From the NCBI RefSeq assembly GCF_004366075.1, contig NZ_SODU01000001.1:1116001-1180000 (forward strand): a DNA stretch of 64,000 nucleotides, read 5' to 3'. Below, piece after piece: positions 33,761 through 41,179 of the stretch. The notes below the pieces were generated by a model, which saw only the letters and a program-made list of their open reading frames with translations, ran no database searches and had not been told where the DNA came from. This DNA comes from Kribbella pratensis (GTDB lineage: Bacteria; Actinomycetota; Actinomycetes; Propionibacteriales; Kribbellaceae). Positions within the stretch are counted from its first letter, which is position 1. Each line of letters starts with the position of its first letter. The position numbers and the translations under genes were made by a program.

Positions 33761-34962
33761 GCTTGCGTCTCCCCAGTCGTCGCTTCGTACCCACTGGCGC
33801 CCGCCCCGGCTGTCACCCCGCGGGCGGACTTCGGCACGGATCGCACCGAGTTGCCGCACGCCGAGCAGAAGTCCGAGTGCGGGAGCAGCGGCATCTCACA
33901 GCGCGAGCAGAACGCCAGCTCGCCGGACGCGTGGTTGGAGCCACCCCGGGCGGCCGACTCCAGCGCAGCCTCCAGGAGGCCCTTGTGGAGCACGGTCCGG
34001 ACCCGGATGATCAGCGCGCCGAGCAGCAAGAGGCCCCAGACGACGCCGAGGATCGCACCGACGGTCGAGCCGCGACCGCCGACGAAGCCGAGCAGGTAGA
34101 TGCCGCCCTGGAACAGCGCGTTCACCACCATCGCCTGCAGCAGGCCACCCACCCAGCGCGGGGTGAAACCGTCGTACTTCTCGCCCAGGCCGGAGAACTC
34201 CGCGCCCGCGAGACCGGTCGCCGAGCCGTACACCAGCGGCTTGATGAAGCCGTGCAGCACGACGATCGAGATCCAGGTCCCGGCACTGCTGCCCGGACCG
34301 GCGAAGCCGCCGCTGATCCAGCCCCAGTGCAGCACCAGCGTCTCGAAGCACGCGTAGCCGACACCGGCGACCACACCGAACGTGAAGCCGTCCATCAGGT
34401 CGTCGTACCGCGGCCGCGACGCGAGGTAGAGCGGGCCGATCTGCCGGATCAGCTCCGACACGACCGGCACCAGGAGGAGCACGATCAGCAGGTCCCGTAA
34501 GGACGGGCCGGAGCGGTTCTCGCCGATCGTGGCGATCGACAGCCCCACCTTGTCCGACCAGATCCAGGTGAAGAGCGCCGCGAGTACGCCGGTCAGCACG
34601 AAGGCCGCGGCGACCACAGGGATCGGCTCGTCCTCCCAGAGGTTCACGTCGTACAGGTAGATGATGTAGACGATCGGGATCGCGAACGCCGCGATCATGA
34701 TCGCCACCGGCAGCGCGCCGAGCGCGGCCGTCACCACGGTCAGCAGCAGGGCGATGCCGAGCGCGACCTTGTAGGTGTACGGCTGCTTGCCGGACCCCTG
34801 CGGCATGATCGTCGAGACCAGTTTGAACGAGGCCACGGCCTCATCGGGCCTGGCGGCGTACGCGTTCTTCCGCTCGGAGTCCCCGGTGCGCATGTCGTTG
34901 CCACAGTGATGGCAGAAGTGCGACACCTCGGGGACGTCAGAGCTGCAGCGCGGGCAAACCAC
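33757..34962 (-). CDS. PrsW-like membrane protein with two zinc ribbons
   Basis: A 401-residue polytopic protein. A rubredoxin-like zinc ribbon opens it (CPRCSSDVPEVSHFCHHCGN, Cys3/6/17/20) and another closes it (FCSRCEMPLLPHSDFCSACG). Between them are about eight membrane helices with the PrsW protease pattern: LLLVPVVSELIRQIGPL, YDDLMDGFTFGVVAGVGYACFE and VVLHGFIKPLVYGSATG. PrsW enzymes carry a Glu-Glu pair in the first motif; here it reads Ser-Glu. GTG at 34962 follows TTGGGAGG. It leads the operon of three Pro-rich membrane proteins, which could be its partners or substrates; that is inference from coupling. Confidence 0.82.
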   Translation of the reverse strand: MVCPRCSSDVPEVSHFCHHCGNDMRTGDSERKNAYAARPDEAVASFKLVSTIMPQGSGKQPYTYKVALGIALLLTVVTAALGALPVAIMIAAFAIPIVYIIYLYDVNLWEDEPIPVVAAAFVLTGVLAALFTWIWSDKVGLSIATIGENRSGPSLRDLLIVLLLVPVVSELIRQIGPLYLASRPRYDDLMDGFTFGVVAGVGYACFETLVLHWGWISGGFAGPGSSAGTWISIVVLHGFIKPLVYGSATGLAGAEFSGLGEKYDGFTPRWVGGLLQAMVVNALFQGGIYLLGFVGGRGSTVGAILGVVWGLLLLGALIIRVRTVLHKGLLEAALESAARGGSNHASGELAFCSRCEMPLLPHSDFCSACGNSVRSVPKSARGVTAGAGASGYEATTGETQA

Positions 34963-35097
34963 GCCAACCTCCCAACGTCGGACGTTCGGACCGGCGCGGG
35001 ATGCGCCGATCGTGTCCGGCCCTGGAACACACCTCGGGCCGAACCGGGACAGATTCTCGTACAGCCGGTCCCGGATGCATCATTTCCCGCGCAAGGG

Positions 35098-35715
35098 TCA
35101 CCTTTTCGTGTCCGGACCGTGGCCTTGGCGGTGTACGAGTGTGGCCCACACCTCGTCCAGGCGGCGATCCAGGTCGGCCAGGCTGCCGGAGTTGCCGACC
35201 ACCACGTCCGCGGCAGCGAGCCGGTCGTCCCGCGACGCCTGGCTGGCGATCCGCTGTTTCGCTTCCTCGACAGTCATTCCACGCTGCGCGGTCAGCCGCT
35301 GTACCTGGACCTCCACCGGCACATCGACGACCAACACCAGGTCGAACCGGTCCGCCTGACCGGTCTCGACCAGCAGCGGGATGTCGTGCACCACGATCGC
35401 GTCCGCCGCCGCACCGGCCTCGATCTCGGCCGCCCGCGCCCGGACCCGGGGATGAATGATCGCCTCCAGCTTCCGCCGCGCGGTCTCGTCGCCGAACACG
35501 ATCTTCCCGAGCGCCGGCCGGTCCAGCTCACCATCGGCCGTCAGTACGGCGGCACCGAACGCCTCGACGACCTCCGCGAGACCGTCGGTCCCGCGCGCGA
35601 TCACTTCCCGCGCGAGCACGTCGGAGTCGATCACCACGGCACCCCGCTCGGCCAGCCGCGACGACACCGCGCTCTTCCCGGCACCGATCCCGCCAGTCAG
35701 TCCCACTCTCAGCAC
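35098..35715 (-). CDS. coaE: Dephospho-CoA kinase
   Basis: A 205-residue kinase for the last step of coenzyme A synthesis. The P-loop GGIGAGKSAV lies at residues 8-17, followed by IDSDVLAREVIARGT, KLEAIIHPRVR and VHDIPLLVETG (substrate and lid regions) and a QRLTAQRGMTVEEAKQRIASQ lid. The length is normal. GTG at 35715. It is transcribed separately from rpsA, with a hairpin terminator between them; the rpsA-coaE order is conserved in actinobacteria. Confidence 0.95.
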   Translation of the reverse strand: MLRVGLTGGIGAGKSAVSSRLAERGAVVIDSDVLAREVIARGTDGLAEVVEAFGAAVLTADGELDRPALGKIVFGDETARRKLEAIIHPRVRARAAEIEAGAAADAIVVHDIPLLVETGQADRFDLVLVVDVPVEVQVQRLTAQRGMTVEEAKQRIASQASRDDRLAAADVVVGNSGSLADLDRRLDEVWATLVHRQGHGPDTKR

Positions 35716-35771
35716 CGTCGCAGCCTACCGAGCCGGTTCGGCCGGCGGGTGAGCCGTCCGGGCCGAAACGA

Positions 35772-35808
35772 CAAGACCCCCGCACCCGGTGAGGGTGCGA
35801 GGGTCTTG
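35772..35808 (-). terminator. Terminator after rpsA
   Basis: CAAGACCCCCGCACC pairs with GGGTGCGAGGGTCTTG across a short loop (one mismatched/bulged position), 19 bases beyond the rpsA stop. The stem is strong and GC-rich; the T-tract is weak, as is common in actinobacteria. Confidence 0.8.
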
Positions 35809-35826
35809 AGTGGTACTGCTACCGGA

Positions 35827-37305
35827 TCAGCCCTGGCCGGTCAGCTTCTCGCGAAGCGCCTGCAGTGCCTCGTCGGAAGCGAGCGCACCCTCGACGGGAG
35901 CGTCGTCCTTCGGGGCAGCCGCGGAGGAGTACGTCGATGCCTCGCCGGCCTCGACGTCCGCCGTCTTGGCGTCCTCGATCTGCTTCTTGTGGGCCTCCCA
36001 GCGCGTGTGGGCCTCGGCGTACTGCCGCTCCCACTCCTCGCGCTGCGCGTCGAAGCCCTCGAGCCACTCGCCCGTCTCCGGGTCGAAGCCCTCCGGGTAG
36101 ATGTAGTTGCCCTGGTCGTCGTACGTCGCCGTCATGCCGTAGAGCGTCGGGTCGAAGTCGTCCGAGACCGGGTCCAGACCCTCGTTGGCCTGCTTCAGCG
36201 ACAACGAGATCCGGCGACGCTCGAGATCGATGTCGATGATCTTGACCATCGTGTCGTCGTTGACCTGGACGACCTGCTCCGGGATCTCGACGTGCCGCTC
36301 GGCCAGCTCGGAGATGTGCACCAGACCCTCGATGCCCTCCTCCACGCGGACGAACGCACCGAACGGAACCAGCTTGGTGACCTTGCCGGGCACGATCTGG
36401 CCCATCTGGTGGGTCCGGGCGAACTGCTGCCACGGGTCTTCCTGGGTCGCCTTCAGCGACAGCGAGACGCGCTCGCGGTCCATGTCGACGTCCAGCACCT
36501 CGACCGTGACCTCCTGGCCGACCTCGACGACCTCGGTCGGGTGGTCGATGTGCTTCCAGGACAGCTCCGAGACGTGCACCAGACCGTCGACGCCGCCGAG
36601 GTCCACGAACGCACCGAAGTTGACGATCGAGGAGACGACACCCTTGCGGATCTGGCCCTTCTGCAGCTGGGTGAGGAAGTTCATCCGCACCTCGGACTGC
36701 GTCTGCTCCAGCCACGCCCGGCGGGACAGGACCACGTTGTTGCGGTTCTTGTCCAGCTCGATGATCTTGGCCTCGATCTCCTGGCCGACGTACGGCTGGA
36801 GGTCGCGGACCCGGCGCATCTCGACGAGCGAGGCCGGCAGGAAGCCGCGGAGGCCGATGTCCAGGATGAGTCCACCCTTGACGACCTCGATGACGGTGCC
36901 GGTGACGACGCCGTCCTCTTCCTTGATCTTCTCGATCGTGCCCCACGCCTTCTCGTACTGAGCGCGCTTCTTGGACAGGATCAGACGGCCTTCCTTGTCC
37001 TCCTTCTGGAGAACCAGGGCCTCGACGTGGTCGCCGACGTTGACGACCTCGTTCGGGTCGACGTCGTGCTTGATCGACAGCTCACGGGAGGGGATGACGC
37101 CTTCGGTCTTGTAACCGATGTCGAGGAGAACCTCGTCCCGGTCGACCTTGACGATGGTCCCTTCAACGATGTCGCCGTCGTTGAAGTACTTGATGGTCTG
37201 ATCGATCGCGGCGAGGAAGTCTGCCTCCGACCCGATGTCATTGACCGCTACCTGCGGGGTGGTGCGCACTGCGGGGTCGAGAGGTGCCTCGATGCTGGCC
37301 GTCAT
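35827..37305 (-). CDS. rpsA: 30S ribosomal protein S1
   Basis: A 492-residue S1 protein with four S1/OB-fold RNA-binding repeats, seen as GDIVEGTIVKVDRDEVLLDIG (about 43), GVVTGTVIEVVKGGLILDIG (about 131), GVVSSIVNFGAFVDLGGVDG (about 220) and GKVTKLVPFGAFVRVEEGIEG (about 306). An acidic C-terminal tail follows, ending in a conserved LREKLTGQ. S1 helps mRNA bind the 30S subunit and takes part in trans-translation. A long leader of about 160 bases lies between the putative promoter and the start and may bind S1 for autoregulation; that is inference. Confidence 0.97.
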   Translation of the reverse strand: MTASIEAPLDPAVRTTPQVAVNDIGSEADFLAAIDQTIKYFNDGDIVEGTIVKVDRDEVLLDIGYKTEGVIPSRELSIKHDVDPNEVVNVGDHVEALVLQKEDKEGRLILSKKRAQYEKAWGTIEKIKEEDGVVTGTVIEVVKGGLILDIGLRGFLPASLVEMRRVRDLQPYVGQEIEAKIIELDKNRNNVVLSRRAWLEQTQSEVRMNFLTQLQKGQIRKGVVSSIVNFGAFVDLGGVDGLVHVSELSWKHIDHPTEVVEVGQEVTVEVLDVDMDRERVSLSLKATQEDPWQQFARTHQMGQIVPGKVTKLVPFGAFVRVEEGIEGLVHISELAERHVEIPEQVVQVNDDTMVKIIDIDLERRRISLSLKQANEGLDPVSDDFDPTLYGMTATYDDQGNYIYPEGFDPETGEWLEGFDAQREEWERQYAEAHTRWEAHKKQIEDAKTADVEAGEASTYSSAAAPKDDAPVEGALASDEALQALREKLTGQG

Positions 37306-37467
37306 GTGGTGGGTTGCTCCGTGGACTGGTGGTGTTGTGCGGTCGCGTCATGAACCGTTGGATCGCATCAAACCGCTGGATTGCCTGAAGAGCACAGATT
37401 CACCACCGACTGCTGCGAGCACGAGCCTGCTCCGTCCGAGGTCGCGCGGGCCCATAGCGCATCTCAC

Positions 37468-37497
37468 AGAATACCGGTCTTGACGAAGACAGCACAA
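37468..37497 (-). promoter_or_regulatory. Probable rpsA promoter
   Basis: Reading leftward, TTGTGC (complement of 37492-37497) and TATTCT (complement of 37468-37473) are 18 bases apart. They lie about 160 bases before the rpsA start, in the only AT-leaning part of the intergenic region. The leader contains imperfect direct repeats (AACCGTTGGATCGCAT / AAACCGCTGGATTGCC). Confidence 0.4.
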
Positions 37498-37555
37498 CCT
37501 GGGGCACCCGGTGCCGACCGGCCGCCCGCCGAGGTCTCCCGACGTGCCACTGATC

Positions 37556-38440
37556 TCAATGTACGACGTCCAGGTCCGGACGGCCCCCGGCGAGGGTGCC
37601 GGTGTCCGCCATTCGGGAGACCAGACGGTGCGCGGCCGCCGCGACCTCGTGCTCGGCGGCCCGCTGCGCGAGGTCCAGCAGCGCCCACAGATCGGCCGCC
37701 CGGCCGAGGTCCACCAGCCGCTCCCCCAGCTCCGTTCCCCGGAGCGCGTCCAGCACTGCCCCGGCCAGGATCCGGTCCTCCGAGAAGCGGAGCAGGTTGC
37801 CGAGATCGGCGTACGGCGAACCCGCGTGCGCGAACTCCCAGTCGATCAGCCCGGTGATCCGCACCGTCCCGGGGTCGACCAGCAGGTTCTTCGGGTTGAA
37901 GTCGCTGTGCACGAGGCAGACCCGGTGCACGCCGTCCGCCAGCACGTCCTCCGCCTCGTCGATCACCGCCGCGAAGCCCTCCCGCTGCCGGTCGTCGAAC
38001 CCGAGCCGGAGGCCCGCGACGTACTCCGCCAGGTCGCCGAACCCGAACGGCTCGACCGTCAGCTCACCGCCCCGGAACATCCCGGACCGCAGGAACGGCA
38101 TCCCGCTCAGCCGCGCCAGCAACTCCCCCAGTTGCGTCCCGACCCGCCGCCGCTGCTCGTCCGTCGCCGACTCGAGGAAGACCTGCAGGTTGATCCCCGG
38201 CAGCCGCTCGGTCAGCAGGTACGGCGGATCCTCGAAGGACCCGTCGCGCTTCAGGTCCAGGACCCGCGGCACCGGCAGCAGTCCGCGCACCAGTTCGAGC
38301 AGCGAGGCGTCGACGGCGGCCCGCTCCGGGTCGCGCGCGTAGAACTTGATGACGGCGTCCTCGTCGCCGGCGCTCACCGCGAACGTCTGCCCGCCGTACC
38401 CACCGGTCAGCGGAACGGCGCTGGCCGCGAAATCACTCAT
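37556..38440 (-). CDS. Aminoglycoside-phosphotransferase-like kinase
   Basis: A 294-residue kinase-fold protein. Its nucleotide loop is PLTGGYGGQTFAVSAG, with Lys in VIKFYARDPE. The Brenner motif is VCLVHSDFNPKNLLVD (catalytic Asp and Asn), followed by the metal motif GLIDWEFAHAGSPYADLGNL. This is the APH/choline-kinase family, which phosphorylates aminoglycosides, macrolides, homoserine or small alcohols. The gene is adjacent to a TipA-like regulator on the opposite strand, so it might be a resistance or salvage kinase. The substrate cannot be told. ATG at 38440 is the first good start; earlier codons overlap the divergent promoter. Confidence 0.85.
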   Translation of the reverse strand: MSDFAASAVPLTGGYGGQTFAVSAGDEDAVIKFYARDPERAAVDASLLELVRGLLPVPRVLDLKRDGSFEDPPYLLTERLPGINLQVFLESATDEQRRRVGTQLGELLARLSGMPFLRSGMFRGGELTVEPFGFGDLAEYVAGLRLGFDDRQREGFAAVIDEAEDVLADGVHRVCLVHSDFNPKNLLVDPGTVRITGLIDWEFAHAGSPYADLGNLLRFSEDRILAGAVLDALRGTELGERLVDLGRAADLWALLDLAQRAAEHEVAAAAHRLVSRMADTGTLAGGRPDLDVVH

Positions 38441-38477
38441 GTCTCCGCATCCTGCCGCATCCCCTCGACAAATCGGC

Positions 38478-38508
38478 TTGAAGTTGACGTAGCGGCAACA
38501 TCTACCGT
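38478..38508 (+). promoter_or_regulatory. MerR-type promoter of the TipA-like gene
   Basis: TTGAAG (38478-38483) and TACCGT (38503-38508) are spaced by 19 bases, the overlong spacing characteristic of MerR-activated promoters. The dyad GTTG-N9-CAAC lies in the spacer where a MerR dimer would bind. Autoregulation, as for tipA, is expected. Confidence 0.6.
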
Positions 38509-38543
38509 CGGGGATGTCGACGGAGAACGAAAGGAGCAGCCCG

Positions 38544-39296
38544 ATGGCGTGGTCGATCGCGGAGGTCGCCCGGTCCTCCGGTGTCACCTCACGCACGCTC
38601 CGGCACTACCACTCCATCGGCCTGCTGGTGCCGGCCCGGGTCGCTCCCAACGGCCGGCGGTACTACGAGCAGGAGCAACTGTTGCGGTTGCAGCAGATCC
38701 TCCTGCTGCGGGACCTCGGGCTGAGTCTGGACGTGGTCGGCGAGGTGATCGCGCACCGCGACGAGCAGGACGCGATCGAGGTGCTCGCCAAGCACAAGGA
38801 GTGGCTGGTCAAGGAGCAACTGCGCCTGGGCCGGCTGGTGCAGACCGTCGACGCCACCATCGACAACCTGAAGAGAGGAGGAGAGATGTCACCGGAGAAC
38901 GTCTTCGAAGGATTCGAGCACAACCCGTACGAGGCCGAGGCGCGTGAGCGCTGGGGCGACGAGGCCGTGGACGCGAGCTACGAGCGGATGCGCGGCTGGA
39001 CCGAAGCGGACGCCGAGAAGGCCCGGACGGCTTACCCCAAGGTCCACCAAGGGCTGGCCGCGCTGAAGGCGGAAGGAGTCGCAGTGACCGACCTGAGTGT
39101 GCAGGAGCTGATCCAGCTGCACTACGAGGTCACCAGTCTGTTCTGGACGCCGACACGTGAGGCGTACAAGGGACTCGGGCAGATGTACGTCGACGACGAG
39201 CGGTTCCGGCAGAACATCGGCAACGGCGACGACGCACTGGTCGAGTACCTGCGCGACGCCATGACCGTGTACGCCGACAGCAAGCTGGACGACTGA
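38544..39296 (+). CDS. MerR family regulator of the TipA type
   Basis: A 250-residue regulator. Residues 1-70 are the winged-helix MerR DNA-binding domain (WSIAEVARSSGVTSRTLRHY, HSIGLLVPARVAPNGRRYY), followed by a coiled-coil linker (about 72-112). From residue 115 there is a TipAS domain (VFEGFEHNPYEAEARERWGD, YVDDERFRQNIGNGDDALVE), which in tipA covalently binds thiostrepton-like thiopeptides. The Cys that captures the drug in TipAS is absent from this sequence, so the ligand may differ. ATG at 38544 follows AAAGGAGC; an upstream ATG at 38514 is less likely. An internal start exists at 38886. Confidence 0.88.
   Translation: MAWSIAEVARSSGVTSRTLRHYHSIGLLVPARVAPNGRRYYEQEQLLRLQQILLLRDLGLSLDVVGEVIAHRDEQDAIEVLAKHKEWLVKEQLRLGRLVQTVDATIDNLKRGGEMSPENVFEGFEHNPYEAEARERWGDEAVDASYERMRGWTEADAEKARTAYPKVHQGLAALKAEGVAVTDLSVQELIQLHYEVTSLFWTPTREAYKGLGQMYVDDERFRQNIGNGDDALVEYLRDAMTVYADSKLDD
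38876..38888 (+). promoter_or_regulatory. Internal ribosome binding site and start for a TipAS-like short product
   Basis: AGGAGGAGAG lies directly before an in-frame ATG at 38886, within the linker of the TipA-like gene. The downstream product would be 136 residues (TipAS is 144). S. lividans tipA makes TipAL and TipAS from exactly this arrangement, the short form titrating the drug. Confidence 0.75.
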
Positions 39297-39300
39297 TCCA

Positions 39301-39330
39301 GGACCTCGGAGGCTGCAGACTCCGGGGTCC
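39301..39330 (+). terminator. Hairpin after the TipA-like gene
   Basis: GGACCTCGGAG pairs with CTCCGGGGTCC (one G-T pair) across an 8-base loop, 4 bases beyond the TipA-like stop. There is no T-tract; the methyltransferase gene starts 15 bases later. Confidence 0.65.
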
Positions 39331-39344
39331 CCTAGGCTGAGCCG

Positions 39345-40145
39345 GTGGTGGAGCCTAGGAGGGTTGAGCTGACGGAAGCTCAGACGTCACGTGCCAGCCG
39401 GACGTATTGGGACGGAGCCGCCGCGGAGTACCTGGCAGAGCACGGTGACTTCCTCGGTGACGACAGGTTCGTCTGGTGTCCGGAAGGCGTCGACGAGGAG
39501 GCGGCCCAGTTGCTCGGGCCGGTGCGCGGCAAGCGGATCCTCGAGGTCGGCTGCGGTGCGGCGCAGTGCTCGCGCTGGCTGGCCGGCCAAGGCGCCGACG
39601 TGGTTGCTTTCGACATCTCGCTCGAGCAGCTCCGGATCGCTCACGAACTCGACGTACGCACGGGCACGGCGGTCCGAACGGTGGCCGCTGACGCTGTCGC
39701 ACTCCCGTACCGCGACAGCACCTTCGACATCGTCTGCTCCGCCTTTGGAGCGCTCCCGTTCGTGGCCGACGCCGGTACGGCGTTCCGCGAGATCGCACGC
39801 GTTCTGAAACCCGCAGGCCTTCTGGTCTTCTCGGTGACGCACCCGTTCCGCTGGACGATGCCGGACGACCCGTCGGCCGCCGGTCTGCGGATCACGCACT
39901 CTTACTTCGACCGGACGCCGTACGTCGAGGTCGACGCGTCCGGTACGCCGGTCTACGCGGAGCACCACCGCACGACCGGCGACTGGATCCGCGAGCTGAC
40001 CGGCGCCGGGTTCGTCGTCGACGACCTGCTCGAACCGGAATGGCCGGCCGGGCACCAGCTCGTCTGGGGTGGCTGGGGACCCGAGCGCGGCCCGCTCGTC
40101 CCCGGCACAGCCATCTGGACCGCCCACAAAGGACAGTTCGCATGA
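39345..40145 (+). CDS. Class I SAM-dependent methyltransferase
   Basis: A 266-residue methyltransferase. SAM motif I is ILEVGCGAAQCSRWLAGQGA (about residues 65-84), motif II VAFDISLEQLRIA, motif III AVALPYRDSTFDIVCSAFGALPF, and the post-III strand ILV-like LVFSVTHPFRW. It resembles the UbiE/COQ5-like Methyltransf_11 group acting on small molecules. GTG at 39345; a second GTG is adjacent. The stop overlaps the start of the acyltransferase gene (ATGA), so the pair is cotranslated, presumably modifying one product. Substrate unknown. Confidence 0.87.
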   Translation: MVEPRRVELTEAQTSRASRTYWDGAAAEYLAEHGDFLGDDRFVWCPEGVDEEAAQLLGPVRGKRILEVGCGAAQCSRWLAGQGADVVAFDISLEQLRIAHELDVRTGTAVRTVAADAVALPYRDSTFDIVCSAFGALPFVADAGTAFREIARVLKPAGLLVFSVTHPFRWTMPDDPSAAGLRITHSYFDRTPYVEVDASGTPVYAEHHRTTGDWIRELTGAGFVVDDLLEPEWPAGHQLVWGGWGPERGPLVPGTAIWTAHKGQFA

Positions 40146-41179
40146 CCCGATTCCCCGCAGTCGACGGACTGCGAGTGATTGCTGCGCTCGCAGTCGTGGT
40201 GTCTCAGGTCGGCCTGCACACCCATGCGCCGTTCGCCGGGGTCGTGTCCCGGCTGGACGTCGGCTGGGCGATCTTCTGCGCGGTGTCCGGGTTCCTGCTC
40301 TACAGGCCGCACGTACTGGCGTGGTTCTCCGGCACCCTGCCACCGCTCACCCTCCCGTACTTGCGCAGCCGCGCACTACGCATCCTCCCGGCACTGCTGG
40401 TCGCCGTCGTGCTGTCGATCGTCCTCGTCCCACACCCGGCGACCACGTACCTCCGCTGGGCCGTACTGACGCCCCTCCCGTTCTACCTGCTCCTTCCCGG
40501 TCTGGGGCGGCTGCTGACCGGGTACGAGCGTCCCACCCGCCGCAGTGTCCGGTGGCGGCTCCTTGTCCTGGTCGCGCTGACAGCACTCGGACCGGTGTGG
40601 ATGGCCGCGGTCATGGCAACCGGTCATCCCGGGGCAGGGCTCTGGCTGCCCGGGTACCTCGGCTGGTTCGCCGTCGGCATGGGTATGGCGCTCTGGCAGG
40701 TCGCCCGCGCCACAGGTCGGCTCGGCGCGTCAACACTCGACACGCTGACCAGAGTCCCCGGCACGCTCTGGGGAATCGCCGCAGCACTCCTGCTGATCGC
40801 CGCAACTCCCATCGCCGGACCGTACGACCACACCACCCCCACAGCGGCACAGGCCCTCATCAAAAGTCTGCTCTACACAGTCGTCGTCGCCTGTGTGCTC
40901 TTCCCGGTCCTGACGCCCACAGCCGGGACGGTCCGCGTCCTAGGCAGTCGACCGGCGCAGCGCGCCGCACAGCTGTCGTACGGCGTTGTGGCGTACCAGT
41001 TCGTCGTACTAGGCCTGCTCGACGGGCCGTTCGCCGTACAACTTCCCCTAACGCTGCTGGCCTCTGTCGTCCTGGCCGCAATCAGCTACCGCCTGGTCGA
41101 ACGTCCTATCGTGAAGAACGCGGCGGTGGCCAAGATCGAGAGCAAGGCGACCAGTCCGAGCAGCAGCCCGGCGCGGTAG
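40142..41179 (+). CDS. Acyltransferase 3 (OafA-like) membrane protein
   Basis: A 345-residue integral membrane acyltransferase. It opens with the family motif FPAVDGLRVIAALAVVVSQV; the His expected in that helix follows at LHTHAPFAG. The R/K-x10-H-like segment SRALRILPALLVAVVLSIVL comes next, and about ten hydrophobic helices follow. Enzymes of this family add O-acyl groups to cell-surface sugars, lipids or antibiotics. Its ATG overlaps the methyltransferase stop. Its last 94 bases overlap the convergent AftD-like gene, which is unusual. Coupled to a methyltransferase, it may tailor a surface glycan or natural product. Confidence 0.83.
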   Translation: MTRFPAVDGLRVIAALAVVVSQVGLHTHAPFAGVVSRLDVGWAIFCAVSGFLLYRPHVLAWFSGTLPPLTLPYLRSRALRILPALLVAVVLSIVLVPHPATTYLRWAVLTPLPFYLLLPGLGRLLTGYERPTRRSVRWRLLVLVALTALGPVWMAAVMATGHPGAGLWLPGYLGWFAVGMGMALWQVARATGRLGASTLDTLTRVPGTLWGIAAALLLIAATPIAGPYDHTTPTAAQALIKSLLYTVVVACVLFPVLTPTAGTVRVLGSRPAQRAAQLSYGVVAYQFVVLGLLDGPFAVQLPLTLLASVVLAAISYRLVERPIVKNAAVAKIESKATSPSSSPAR

